DNA from: Misgurnus anguillicaudatus
Lineage: Eukaryota > Chordata > Actinopteri > Cypriniformes > Cobitidae
Assembly (NCBI RefSeq): GCF_027580225.2
Contig: NC_073353.2
Location: forward strand, 38,494,001 to 38,558,000
Direction: 5' to 3'
DNA: 64,000 bases
Shown here piece by piece: positions 48,231 through 59,003 of the stretch. A program made the translations under genes and the position numbers. A model generated the notes under the pieces. The model saw only the letters and a program-made list of their open reading frames with translations. It searched no databases and had not been told where the DNA came from. The first letter of the stretch is position 1. Every line of letters starts with the position of its first letter.

Positions 48231-49369
48231 TAGGGTTGCCAACCGTTCCGTATAATACGGAATCGTCCCGTATTTGACACATAAAATTCTTGTTCCGTAT
48301 TGAACTGATACGGAACGCAGTTTGTTCCGTATTTTATGAAAATTAATTCAGTGCAAATACATGACAGTCACATAGCTTATATGTCAGCCATGAACGAAGA
48401 CCGCGTCATTTGTATAAGAAAACCCTGACGGTGCGGTAATTTCTCCCTCTGTTTGTCTATGATCAGCGTAGCGTTTTTAACATCTTGCAGCCCCATTGGT
48501 CGTTTCAGTCATTGTGATGTCACGTATCATAGCAACGATGACAACAAGTGACAACAGCGGGAAATGTAAAAATGACTGCATCCGAGCAGCCGGCAAAAAA
48601 GAAACGAGCACAAAAATATAGAATTGAATGGGAAAATGACTACCCGTGGCTGGAATGCGTGAGGGACAATGAATACAAGGCCAAATGTACCATATGCCGT
48701 CGCGTTTTTTCTGTTTGTCACAGCGGAGTGTGTGATATAAAGCAGCACGCAGGAGATAATCATAAGAGGAGCGAGAGGCTGCGGGCACAGGATGGAGCAA
48801 TGTCAAGGTTCATTGTCCGTCAGTCGTCTCCAGAGGCTCATATGGTATGTAATTATGTGGATTTTTAAATCTCAAATATAGTTGATAAGAAAGTGATTAT
48901 ATTAAAAGAGATAGTACAGGTTTCGCTTAACAATCCACATATATATATCTCCAGTGCTCTCCCTCTGTTCCTGTGTCCCGCTCCCTCCCGTCTCATAATG
49001 TGTCAATCATTTCTGGTGGGTTTCTTATTAAATAATTATGGATTTAGATAGCTCAAGGTTTAAAAAAAGGTGGGGTCTTTGAAGAGGGCGTATTATAAAC
49101 TTAACAAAAGCATGGTTCATTGTTGGCAAAATTATCATGATAGCCTTTATATTTCACATCTATGTGGTTCAGTCTTGTATACTTATTAGGCATACTTTGC
49201 TATTCATTAAATTTTTAGGCCTAAGAAGTTGTATGAAATATATGAATCTAAAATGTATTAATTAGTTTCCACTATTTTCACCAGAAGTTCAAAATTCTCT
49301 TCCGTGGGGGCATGTCACCGGAACCCCCCCCCCGTTCCTTATTTCCATTTTAGAAAGTTGGCAACCCTA
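48231..49369 (+). mobile_element. hAT element with perfect 8-bp duplication, carries zinc-finger exon
   Basis: The ends TAGGGTTGCCAAC and GTTGGCAACCCTA are perfect inverses. TTGGCAAC flanks both sides (48223-48230 and 49370-49377). It is inserted in the hAT at 47682-49719 and is the youngest layer of the stack. At 1,139 bp it is too short to be autonomous. Confidence 0.95.
48572..48868 (+). CDS. hAT transposase N-terminal zinc-finger exon (98-codon ORF)
   Basis: Starting at the ATG at 48572 this encodes a basic start (KKKRAQKYRI, a likely nuclear signal), WENDYPWLECVRDNEYKAKC, then CTIC...HAGDNH. The Cx2C and Hx4H pattern is that of BED/TTF-type fingers found at the N-terminus of hAT transposases. 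It sits inside the inverted ends of the hAT at 48231-49369, which supports this reading. A GTATGT donor at 48845 may end the exon before the stop. No catalytic (RNase H-like) domain follows before the element ends, so this is an internally deleted relic. Alternatively it could be a domesticated fragment, but its position inside a TE argues against that. Confidence 0.7.
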   Translation: MTASEQPAKKKRAQKYRIEWENDYPWLECVRDNEYKAKCTICRRVFSVCHSGVCDIKQHAGDNHKRSERLRAQDGAMSRFIVRQSSPEAHMVCNYVDF

Positions 49370-49724
49370 TTGGCAACACAAGCAAAGATTAGGAGAAACG
49401 TGCAAAAGGTAAAAGAAGGCTATGTATGCAACTCACCCATCTTAATATGAGTGTATATTAACTATATCATCATGTTGCTTGCTGTGCAGTTACACATAGA
49501 GAAGTAATATTATTTTTATACAGAGATGGTACATAACCAATTCAATACTGTGACTTAAAAAATCAAAAATAATTCAAAACAGAAACATTTTTGGTGGCAA
49601 AAATGTAGGCTAATCGTTCATAAATGTATTTTACTTTACTGTACCGAAAATGAACCGAACCGTGGCCTCAAAACCGAGGTACGCACGAACCATGATTTTT
49701 GCGTACCGTTACACCCCTAGTATA

Positions 49725-50577
49725 CAGGGCTCAAAATTAACCCTTTTATTTGGTAGCACTGATGCTCCCAACTTTAAAGAGTTAGAAGCACCGAATTTTG
49801 AAGCACCACAGTATGTATAAGTTAATAGATTTATTTTATTAAAAATAAACACAACTGGGCTTTACACATCCTATGGCCAGGATTTGAATTTTTTTTTTGC
49901 AGATTCCTAAAATAGTACCCAAATGCTGTTTAAATAATAAAGCCACAATAATAATTAAACAATTATAGGTAACATAATTATGATTACAATAAAAAATCTA
50001 GCAAACACGTAAAACACTGATTAATTGTGACATTACAAAAGGATGTTTGTCGGATGTCCCTCAAGCAGGATGCGCTCATACATCATCAAACACTATTTGA
50101 TTTGATAGACAGGTCAGTGTCTCCTTCAATAATGAACACATTTGTCATGACACTTTTTGTGTTTTTGGCACTTTCGCCATGTTCAAGCAAGGTCTCGCGC
50201 TTAAAATGTGTGGATTCTGCCACCAACGCCGTTTTACCTGCAACCTCCATTAATACAGTAGTAACATTGGCTGTAGTCGTCTCGTTCTCTTCATTCTCGC
50301 AGTTCGTTTTTTCACATTTTCGCGCTTTGCGTACCAACGTAGCACGGCAACAAGGAATGATTGACATTCATATTAACCAATCTGTGCTCTTTATTAAACG
50401 CAAGAACTTAATGGTGAAATTTGATTGGTTATGTAATGTTGGAGAAAACCCTGAACCTGGAACAGCACACAGCATACACTATCTAAATCAAGTCACACCA
50501 CAACAAAATAGGCAGTCGCAAAAATGCTCCCAAATATTTTTTAAGGTTGCACAGAACAGTCGCAATTTCGAGCCCTG
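49725..50577 (-). mobile_element. CAGGGCTC-ended element (hAT-like, 5-bp duplication)
   Basis: The ends CAGGGCTCAAAATT and AATTTCGAGCCCTG are inverted with one mismatch. Flanks GTATA (49720-49724; originally joined to 47678) and GAATA (50578-50582) match at 4 of 5. The foldback's other arm shows GAATA once, confirming the duplication. On the minus strand about 50086-50367 a decayed frame contains THFKRETLLEHGESAKN, which resembles the zinc-finger region of ZNF862/KIAA1586-like hAT proteins with cysteines lost. Confidence 0.75.
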
Positions 50578-50759
50578 GAATACATACTGGGAACCACATT
50601 CCCAGAAGACGAAGCACTGCCACTTGGGCGGAGTGATTTGCACAACTCTGACCGAACTCTCTGCTCCTCACCAGGGGGCTTCTCGGGGGCTGCGAGCAAA
50701 TCACTACGCCCAAGTAGCAGTGCTTCGCCTTCTGAGAATATAGTTCCCAGTATGTATTC
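50578..50759. repeat. 64-bp-arm hairpin at core of foldback element
   Basis: Arms 50578-50641 and 50696-50759 are inverted copies (GAATACATACTGGGAAC, GAAGCACTGC, ACTTGGGCG, AGTGATTTGC) with a 54-bp spacer. A 238-codon open frame crossing this region is an artefact of repeats. Confidence 0.88.
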
Positions 50760-51100
50760 GTTAAAAGATGGCTGTGTCTCATATCACCTTGTTATTTGTA
50801 CATGGTGCGACTGTACAAATCACAACACATAAATGGGAAAATGTTTGTGTTATTTTGTCACGTATTGGGAGCAGTATGCTTGCTGGAGCCATTCACTTCC
50901 AGTCTTTGTGCTAAGCTAAGCTAGCAGGGGCTGCGTCAGACTGGGTTACAGCAGGCACAGAAAAATATGTATGGACTTATTTAACTCTGGGGAATACGGT
51001 GAATAAGCTAAATTCCCAAAATGTTGTTGTGCTCCTTCAATGACGGCAATTACAAAACATTACTTTAAAATCAACAGCATTACATTCTGAACATTTTGAC

Positions 51101-51891
51101 TCACTTTTCCATGCGCTTAAAGGTAAGCCCTCGGTTTCAAACAAACTCTCTGAGATTTTGCTCTGTCCTATTTTGTAGCACTGGATGCTCACATCTTTTA
51201 CAGACCTTACATTCTCTCACTGACGCCAAGTGACCTTTGCTGATGTGAGATCTGAAGTGTCACATTACAGCGTTCACTGGGGCGGCAGTGGCTCAGTGGT
51301 TCATGTAGGTTGTCTACAAACCGGAAGGTTGGTGGTTTAATCCCCGGCTCCACCTGATCAAGTGTCGAGGTGTCTTTGAGCAAGACACCTAACCCCAGCT
51401 GCTCCTGATGAGCTGGACGGCCCCTCGCATGGCTCACACCGCCGTTGGTGTATGAATGAGAGAGTGAATGGGTGAATGTGAGGCAAATTGTAAAGCGCTT
51501 TGGATGGCCATAGGTCTGTTAAAAGCGCTATATAAAATGCAGTCCATTTACCACTCACTTCAGCTTTTGTCCAGGGTTTTTTGAGCGTACCCTTTCCTCT
51601 GCCAGAGACTGAAAACAAACAAGATGATAAATTGTTAACATAACTGACTACCATTTTTTTACCTTTTAACCAGAACTGGTTCCCTGCCTGAACTAATATA
51701 AAGATTTGTTTAAGTAATGTTTACTCAAATTAAGCATGACAGTGTTCAAAGTTAAGAACAGGTAAGCCAACTCATTACATGAATGAAATAAAACCCAAAT
51801 TTACCACACCATTGTTTTGAGAGACATTTATGACAAGTGTTTGTTCCTTCAGATGGGTACTTCAGGCATGGTTTCCTCCTTTTCAAAGGCT
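51101..51891 (-). pseudogene. Decayed transposon ORF, split by a SINE
   Basis: Read on the minus strand, an acceptor CCATAG|AG at 51892 opens a frame with KRRKPCLKYPSEGTNTCHKC. After a gap, TTTTCAG near 51613 opens a frame with GKGTLKKPWTKAEV. There a SINE interrupts it (51279-51554). Beyond the SINE the same frame resumes with NAVM, a TGA, then HFRSHISKGHLASVRECKVC and LQNRTEQNLREFV, another TGA, and NRGL. Both TGAs are where arginine CGA would be expected, so CpG decay explains them. I recognise this KPWTxAEVxAVM...REFV pattern from many fish transposon proteins but cannot name the superfamily. Not functional. Confidence 0.6.
51279..51554 (+). mobile_element. tRNA-derived SINE with 5-bp target duplication
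   Basis: The head GGGGCGGCAGTGGCTCAGTG contains a Pol III A box (TGGCTCAGTGG), and GGTTTAATCCC is a B box. The tail has AAAGCGCTTTGGATGGCC and AAAAGCGCTATATAAAATGC, a LINE-like 3' end. TCACT flanks it at 51274-51278 and 51555-51559. Confidence 0.88.
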
Positions 51892-52594
51892 CTATGGAAA
51901 TGGATAGGCAAATAATTGTTTTACAATGCTTTGTCTACATATAGAAATATTATTATTATACAATTTAAGTACTCTGAAAAAGAGAGTATAAAACTCGAGT
52001 GTCTGTAGACCTCTCACGGTAGCTTTTTAAACACAGCTAATTATTTCCATTCGGGACGAAACAAATGATTGGCTTGCGCAACTATCACTCTCTCTCGCGA
52101 CCATGGCACCACCCCTGTTGCTACGGGATCTGCCCACACATGCGCAAACCCGATTGATTATCCAGTGCACGGGGCACGAAATCTATGAAGAGCAAAAGTA
52201 CTGCAGTGAAAGAGCATTAACTCACAGTACCTGAATATCCAGTCAACGAAGGCAAACGAGGCAAAAAAAAGGAATAAACGAAGAAATCAAACGAGAGTAA
52301 ATATCGCATGGCTTTTCCTCGAGTCGACGATGCGGTAGTGGTATTGTCTCCGGAGTGTAGTCCTCATCAGAGTCAACAATGCTTTCATCACGGAAACTCT
52401 TACATGCAAAACATTGTTTATGTTATGAATCTTCCACGAAATTCACCTATATTACAGTGTAACTGATGGTAATGAAAAAACTTGTATCAATGCAACCTAT
52501 TTTTAGATGTCTTATAGGCTAAATATAACTAACTTGTTCGTTACCGAATCAAACTAAATATATTTTAAAGATACAATTTGTATTTATGTGCCGA

Positions 52595-52605
52595 AAGATG
52601 GCGCC
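52595..52605 (+). promoter_or_regulatory. YY1-like motif
   Basis: AAGATGGCGCC, close to the YY1 core AAGATGGCGGC. It lies 50 bp from a ZNF143-like site. Confidence 0.45.
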
Positions 52606-52655
52606 AGATCAAACAAAAACAATGATGTTGTTTACTGATGCTCTGAAGCAGCGTG

Positions 52656-52674
52656 GAATTATGGGATTTGTAGT
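52656..52674 (-). promoter_or_regulatory. ZNF143 (Staf) type motif
   Basis: On the minus strand the site reads ACTACAAATCCCATAATTC, matching the SBS2 form of the ZNF143 site (ACTACAA-TCCCA--AT-C). Such sites mark promoters in vertebrates and also occur in some fish transposons. It lies inside family R. Confidence 0.55.
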
Positions 52675-53326
52675 CTTTAACTTTAGCCATCAATCAGACG
52701 AGAACGAGAAATCACGTTGATGGATAAGGTAATCAAGTTTTTTAAATGTTGCGTTTGATGACATCGTTTATTTCATTATGTAAGTTTATATGTGATGTTC
52801 AAAACGAAATTGTTAGTCATATTGATATTACAGTATTAGTCCAAATTCGATGGTAAACACAGCTCAGAATTAAGTTTTCAACTTACAATGATTTTTCACA
52901 TAATGTATTGACATTATAAATCTTATTATGAAGTGTCTTAAAATGACCATTTATATTGCTGTACAATACCTTTTGATGTGCACATCGTCCGCGGGAAGAC
53001 GCGCTGATTACAGTCTACACACTAATGTTGTGATCAATATAATAGCATACGTTTTTTGAAGGGTTACGAATCAAAACAACTCACCCATTGCGTAAAACAC
53101 AAGCAGGATCAGAATCTCGGTCTAGTTAAATGTTGTCGTGAAGCTCTCTCCATCCAGATAATGCAACACCAAATTGATCCTCCCTCGTTTTGTTCCAAAC
53201 TCTTCTTGGGTCGTTTGGTTGGCCCGTACGCTTACAGGAGCTGACACAACCAGCGGCAGACGGTACAGAGATATCCATAAGTCCATAAGCAAGCGCATAG
53301 TTCCGCATTTGTCCACAACACTGGCT

Positions 53327-53900
53327 GCGTCCAAAAACTCAAGGCAGTGAGGACTGTGAGGACTTGTGGCCTCGCTGCCTCATGAGGACATGACTTCGGA
53401 CTCGGAGGCCTGAAGGCCGCTCAGAGAAAGGCTTTCCGACGCACTTCAAAGGCAGCGTGTTTGAAATAAAAACAGAGAGCGCCTTTGTGATAACTAATCA
53501 CATATTTGAAAACTACAATACTAATTTCTCGCTAGAAATGAAATTAAAATGCTTAAAAAGTGAAAATATACGTTTATTTTCACTAAATTTTTGCTCCAGC
53601 CGCTTCCTTGGCCGCCATTTTATTTTTTCGAGTTTGACCAGGGTTCTCATGTGGGTTACGTCAGTAAAGGCGGTGACAAAGGGTCACATGGATATTAACG
53701 TCATTGACAGGAGACTGCACTGCCCCGTGTCAATGTTTTGAATGGAAATTTTCTCACGATTTACAAGTAGTAGAAAACATTACAGATATTGATAGTAATC
53801 AGCTGGACAAAATATATAACACTGGCCTAGTGGTTTTTGGAGATTTTACTCCAAATATCTTACAAATTGCACCTTTAAACTTTTCCAGTATCGATATGCT
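53327..53900. repeat. Family S repeat nested in family R
   Basis: TGGCTGCGTCC, GCTGCCTCATGAGG, GAAATAAAAACAGAGAGC, TTTGTGATAACTAATC, and GCCGCCATTTTATTTTTTC recur in order at 18285-19345. Boundaries are approximate. Confidence 0.5.
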
Positions 53901-54424
53901 TGCTTAATAGTGAGTACTAAAAGGCATCCTATTTGTTTATATTCATAGTGATAAAGTTAGGTGTATTATTACATGTGATTCTGACGTGATGTTACTACAT
54001 GCACCGTGCTCCTTCCTCTCCGCTCGTCTGAGGTAAATGATGGTTCTCCCAGCAAAGCAGTCGCGCGTTCATGTGTTTTGGGGGCGTGGCTTTAGAAGAA
54101 ACCCAGGAGGGAGGAGGTGGAGTGAATGGAAAAATGAGTCGTGAGAGGTCTACAGACACTCGATTTTATACTCTCTTTTTCTGGGTACTTACATTTTACT
54201 TATGTATTGAAATATAAAGACAGTTCAAACAAATTTGGTAAAAAGTGTTTTAGACTTTTTAGACTTAAACCTGCCTACTCTGCCTTTAAGGGAAGAGGAA
54301 AGTATTTGTTGTTAAGTTTATTTATTGAACATTTTGACTTCAACGGAATTTTTTACTGTATACTGCCAGGTTTCCTAAAAAAAAGTAGAATAAAAAACTA
54401 ACTTAATTTTTTTTAAGTCTAGTA

Positions 54425-54600
54425 ATTCAGGGCTCCAGACTAACTTTTTTGTTATTAGGAGTACTTAAAAGAAGTATTTTAAAATTTAAATGCCTAGAAG
54501 GGGAAAAAGTCTTCTTTATGCGCGTTGCAGAAAATGACAAAGGCACGAGCGTTTGCTGACTAGTGTTGCCAGATCTTACAGGAAAAAAAAGAAAAACAGC
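54425..54600. repeat. Solo end of a CAGGGCTCCAGAC element
   Basis: CAGGGCTCCAGACTAAC at about 54428 resembles the end at 49725. No matching right end was found. Confidence 0.35.
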
Positions 54601-55439
54601 AAACAAGAAAAATCCAATAATAAACCAAAATAAATCCAAATGCTTTATTTCAAAGATCAAAATATTCGTACAGGCATGTTTACACTTTAATAACACCAAA
54701 ATCTTGATCGCTTCATGTGCCAAAAGCCATAAACGGTTAAGCACCAAAACGGTATATAAGTACAAAAAAGACGAGGACCTTGCAACACCTCAAGATGTTG
54801 GGCGCTGTGAACACAAATGCATGCAGTACACAACGCCAAGACGGAGGTTTATTGCAAAACATAATCCTGTTAAATTATTTTGGTCAAAGCTGTGAGTGTT
54901 AAGCACGCGAGGCGACAGAAGGTGGCTATTGTTATCTCTTTGTCAATCATCACATTTTCCTGAGTTTGCAGTGTTTTTGAGGCCAATGAAACAAGTCTGA
55001 CAATGTTCTGCTCTGTATGTTCTGCTTTTATATTTCACATATAAGAAATTCAACCAATGGTGAGGCTTAACGACAATGGGTGAGGTGGTAGCCAGGAAGT
55101 ATAACGCTATCTAAAATATTGCCAAAGACGGTGTTACAGGGACGCAGGAAGTATGACAAGGGAGACGCAGCGTCTCGTTCCCTTCTCAGGGAACAACAGT
55201 TACATACGTAACCCAACACGTTTTCATGTGTCAAACACAACTATGCAAAAAAGCATTTTAGAATGAATCAACAGCTTACCATCTACTTGCCAAATTGCCG
55301 ATGTTGCACGCCCTCTGTGAAGCCTAATGTGCAAACAGTACTGTTGTTTAAGATGCAGTTTCTGTTTTACATTGCCTAATGCAATTTTGTGTTTGGGAAC
55401 TTATAGCATAGCACAGATGACAACATGTTTTCTTGAGAC

Positions 55440-55705
55440 AGCGCAAGCTAGCACAGGTAAAGCTAAGCTACATTATAGCGATGACGCTGTAGTGAATATT
55501 CTCTCAGACCAATGAGTGACCTACAGTGTTTTCGCGTCATGTTTGGTATCAGCTCGGGTCGCTTGGTACCCAAACCGAGGTGGTACGAAAAAAGTATTGG
55601 GTACTATGTACTGCACCCAGTGGAAAAGCTCCCAAAAGTAAGCTGACCCGACCCAAACTAAACCAAACCGTGGAGTACTATGCAATGGAAAAGCGCCATA
55701 AGTAT
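55440..55705. repeat. Family J right-part copy
   Basis: ATTCTCTCAGACCAAT, CCTACAGTGTTTTCGC, TACCCAAACCGAGG, GTATTGGGTACTATG, CCCAGTGGAAAAGC, and CAATGGAAAAGCGCCA match 23210-23445 in order. The left half is not visible. Confidence 0.6.
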
Positions 55706-56288
55706 ATCTTCTGTAAGTCACACTTTCGGAAGGTTCGTCTGGACCATTCGTAAGCTCTCTCTTAGCATTGCTTGAGCGCAAAACGCTATCGCCGCCACTG
55801 TGCAGCAGTCTTTAGACATCAGCGCAGCGCAGTACAAGTCAAACTATGGTATGTTGACAATGATTTTATGTTATGGACATTTTAGGACTTATAATAATAT
55901 ATGTTTGCATTAGATACAGGACTTTTTATGCAGTTGACTTTATTTGGTATCAGAACTAATGAATCGAAGACGGCGCTGGTGTTGTGTCGAAGGTTGTTCC
56001 CCATTGAAGTCTGTTCCCTCTGTTTTTAGCGTTTTCATCACGTTACATTTATAATTTATTTAGAAAGATTAAAGATTTGAATTGGTTATACTAAAAAGCA
56101 ATAATATCATGTATTCTATTATACAATTTATTAAATATTTCATACATTTCACAGTTTTATATTATGGTATATCTTTATTACATTATACTGTTTGTTTTAA
56201 TACGTGCATACATAATAAATTTATATATTATACATATAATATGATTCATACTATAAAAATAACTGACTTACCATTAAGAACAATAAAT

Positions 56289-56538
56289 GAAGAGTTTTGT
56301 TGCAAAACGAGATAACCACCGTTTTTTTAATTGTCCAGAAATCTCGTTTTTTGGTTGTGGATTCCAATTAACTTCAATTCAAATGCAGTTGGTTTGTTTT
56401 GATTTAAACCTTCATAACTTAAAAAATACAGCTAAGTAGCACCATAAAACAAAATAATAACATGATAACATAATAATAAACATGTTTTGACAAAAATGTA
56501 AAAAAATGGATTTATCTCGTTTTGCAACGAAACTCTTC
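56289..56538 (+). mobile_element. Family T TIR element, 250 bp
   Basis: The ends are inverse over about 27 bp (GAAGAGTTT, then GTTGCAAAACGAGATAA) with one mismatch, flanked by AAAT on both sides. A decayed relative is at 32340-32520. Confidence 0.85.
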
Positions 56539-57131
56539 AAATATAGAAATGCACACATACATCTCAGTAGCCATTAAAGCCATTTCTTGTTGTAAAGTAC
56601 CTATTAGTATTAAAATGTATTACATAATTTTTAAAAGTCATTAAAGTCATTAAACCCATGTCAAGAAGCAGCACAAGTGACAAGTGGTTCGTCTACCCGT
56701 ATTACTGATAATTTAATTAATAGTCTATATTTTACGGATAACTTAAACTAAGTTAAAATATATGTTACTGGAATAATTTGAGTAATGTTCCATTTCTATA
56801 GAGCGTGCTGTCTTTTATAGCGCCGTAATGCACCTTCGCATAAAGTGGAAAATCAATCCCTGAGTGATCAATTCAAATAATTCAGCACCTTCACTTGGGA
56901 CAGCGGCATCTTTAGGTCCAACTTAGAGGCAGCGTGTTAAGAAGCTTCCTAAGGGACACTTCGGGGAACACACTTAGGAACATAAACAACTTTGGTAAGA
57001 TATATCTTTTTGAGTCTTTTTAGGGCGCTAAGAGTGAGCGTTATTGGGGAACCGCGCCCTGAAATCTGAAAATATTTCAATTTTTTTATATGGTTAATGA
57101 ACTTAAACTGAATCAACACTGAACTGAATTA

Positions 57132-57359
57132 AAGGGTCATGAAACCCCAGACTACTTTGCACATAATAGAAGACAATGTTAGCATCTGAAAGCTGGTTAA
57201 TTTTGAGCTTTCTGCGCTATTTTCATCTTCTGGGTTTAAAATCTACATTGTGTTGACGTCACATGTGGCAAAGAACTAGTACATTGATAACGCTTCAGTG
57301 TCTATAAAATTATTCATGAGACTGCGTGTTCTTATCCTATGAGAAGGCCCTTAGCTTAA
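57132..57359 (+). mobile_element. TTAA element (family U), left part, split by family C
   Basis: AGGGTCATGAAACCCC after TTAA is a typical start. At 57356-57359 a family C element interrupts it. Sequence after 61850 (TTATTCACAACAGCATG) may be its continuation, but its right end is not recognisable. Confidence 0.5.
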
Positions 57360-57641
57360 AGGGGCGGTGAATTTGTCGATTTTATTGTTTTATACTGTTG
57401 TCTGATGTCTACTTATGATGTTCGCGTGGTTTTTACATTTAAAAACATCAAAAGCAATAAGTAATAGGCTATTTTGTAACATGGATTAGTGGCTGTCTGG
57501 AGAAATGGTTTGTTTGAAGGGGCAGGCCGCACTGAAGACCTGGACGAAATGCCCACTGCTATGATTGGACAGCTTCATTCCCCATCATTACCAGGGGTGC
57601 AAACTCCTCAGGGGTGAAAAAGGTGACAAAGATACAATTGC

Positions 57642-57646
<5 letters not shown>

Positions 57647-57681
<35 letters not shown>
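57647..57681. repeat. (TA)n microsatellite
   Basis: A pure AT/TA run of about 35 bp near the left end of the 57592 element. Confidence 0.92.
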
Positions 57682-57685
<4 letters not shown>

Positions 57686-58434
57686 GTATTTTAATTTTAA
57701 TAGTTTTATTAATTATTTATTCATTGTAAATCTTATTAATTTGAGCATTTACTAATACATTTTTTAAAATCAAATTTGAAACTGTTAACCACAAACTAAC
57801 ATCAATTACTGTAATGACATAAACAAGAATTAATAAATGCTTACAATATATTGTTCATCGTTTGATCATAATGCATTTACTAATGTGAACAAATACAAAG
57901 CGTTTAGTGTTACAGAAACTTATTTAAAAAAGAAACTTAGTATTTCCTATTATTCAGTAGGCCTATACATAAAAAAACAATTCAGGGTTTGTTCTGTTCA
58001 CAGTAGGGCTGTCGCGGTAACCGCATGACCGCGCTACTGAAAAGCCCAACCGCATGGAAAAAAGCAACTGCAACAACCGCGCCTTTCACGTTAAATTCAT
58101 GAAACTATATGCCGCCTTGTTTTTCACGACATACAGTACATGTATAAAAAAGGCCAAATAGATTGTCAAGAGTTAAGAGAGTAGGCCAATTTGTTTTTAG
58201 TAAATTTCAATTAAAAATGTAATACTTCATATTTCGTTAAATCATACAGTGAATGTGTGAAAAAGTAAAACTGAGATGACAGAATATCTGTGGTGTCGTC
58301 TGCCTCTAGATGCAGTTTTAAAGATTAAAATTACTGATAAATATAAGTGATAAACACAAATGACGCCAAAATATAACTGGTTGCTTACCAGCATTAAAAC
58401 CTCATAAGCGTCCGCTCCGTGGATGCAGCCAATA

Positions 58435-59003
58435 GGGACTTTAAGCAACAGCTGGGAATGGAACGGCTACGGCGACCGGAAGTATGCTGTCAGACCGCCG
58501 TAGCCAAGAACGTAAAAATCACTAAGCAACCGTAAACAGGACAGCGCAACGCGGTATTAATTCATTTATTAAGATACATAAATATGTATTTTTAAAAGCG
58601 AGAGAAGGATTGCTTTTGGCATTAAATGACAATCTTTTGTCAGAAGAAGAGTTTTTCCTATTGTATGATGTAAATAAGTCTAAAAACCTAGATTTAAGCA
58701 ATACTGAAAATGTTGAATACTTAAAAATCTTTAAAATTAGCTTAAATTTTAAACATTTGAACACATATTATATAAATGACTTGTGGTACAAACATAAACT
58801 GATGCAATTACAATGTCATATGCCATAAAACATAACATTTATTTACATAATCTCTCACGTTGTAGCGACTACGGCAAATCAGCTGTTCTCCCGTAGTAGA
58901 CCGTTACAGTAGAACGTCGCAAAGTAGCAGTTAAATTCGCGCATGCGCAATACAACGCCAGAATGCCGTTGCCGTTCCACCAGAGGCTGTTGCTTAAAGT
59001 CCC
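58435..59003 (+). mobile_element. TIR element GGGACTTTAAGCAACAG, innermost layer
   Basis: GGGACTTTAAGCAACAG and CTGTTGCTTAAAGTCCC are perfect inverses, with TA on both sides. It contains a decayed transposase start (58555-58828). Four confirmed or likely layers surround it. Confidence 0.85.
58600..58828 (+). pseudogene. Fragment like N-terminus of a PIF/Harbinger-type transposase
   Basis: The frame LLALNDNLLSEEEFFLLYDV followed by NKSKNLDLSNTENVEYLKIF resembles the N-terminal D/E-rich LLYD...SKN segment of fish PIF/Harbinger-like transposases. No good ATG opens it, and it ends at a stop before any DDE catalytic region. It lies entirely inside the element at 58435-59003. Assignment is from memory of the motif, so tentative. 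Confidence 0.45.

Larger units (their letters stand above)
47682..49719. mobile_element. hAT element with perfect 8-bp duplication
   Basis: The ends TAGGGGTGTAACGGTACG and CGTACCGTTACACCCCTA are perfect inverses. GTATACAG flanks both sides (47674-47681 and 49720-49727). The target site spans the junction of the foldback and the CAGGGCTC element, so this hAT arrived after both. Its interior is itself split by another hAT (48231-49369). Confidence 0.95.
47405..51036. mobile_element. Foldback element, host of a multi-level insertion stack
   Basis: The left end AGGAACACACCCACATTTTA follows TTAA (47401-47404). The right end AAATGTTGTTGTGCTCCT precedes TCAA. The arms (47405-47678 and about 50760-51036) are imperfect inverses along their length, including GAGACAGCCATC versus GATGGCTGTGTCTC. 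The two arms continue into a 64-bp hairpin at 50578-50759. Without insertions it would be about 730 bp, mostly hairpin. Confidence 0.8.
51969..54187. mobile_element. TIR element with ~50-bp ends (family R), 2.2 kb
   Basis: The left end (51967-52018) and right end (54140-54190) are inverse: AAGTACTC, GAAAAAGAGAGTATAAAA, GAGTGTCTGTAGACCTCTCA. The left flank is TTAA and the right TTAC, a probable TTAA target. Inside are promoter-like motifs near 52.6 kb and a family S repeat (from about 53327). No transposase frame is recognisable. Confidence 0.75.

Noticed and set aside
50027..50743. Longest open frame of the window (238 codons, plus strand)
   Set aside because: It crosses the border between the CAGGGCTC element and the foldback hairpin, has no domain, and its end is antisense to inverted-repeat arms. 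Judged a chance frame.
51279..51360. tRNA-like A and B boxes
   Set aside because: They belong to a SINE head with a LINE-like tail and target duplication, not to a functional tRNA gene.
53122..53334. Two overlapping minus-strand frames of 60-70 codons with a GTGAGT downstream
   Set aside because: They lie in transposon family R, in different frames of the same strand, and neither shows a recognisable domain.
54427..54895. Overlapping 110-112-codon frames on both strands
   Set aside because: Lysine/asparagine-rich AT-driven translation without domains; a solo repeat end lies here.
58242..58448. 68-codon minus-strand frame
   Set aside because: It lies in the hAT-like element and crosses its border with the inner TIR element.
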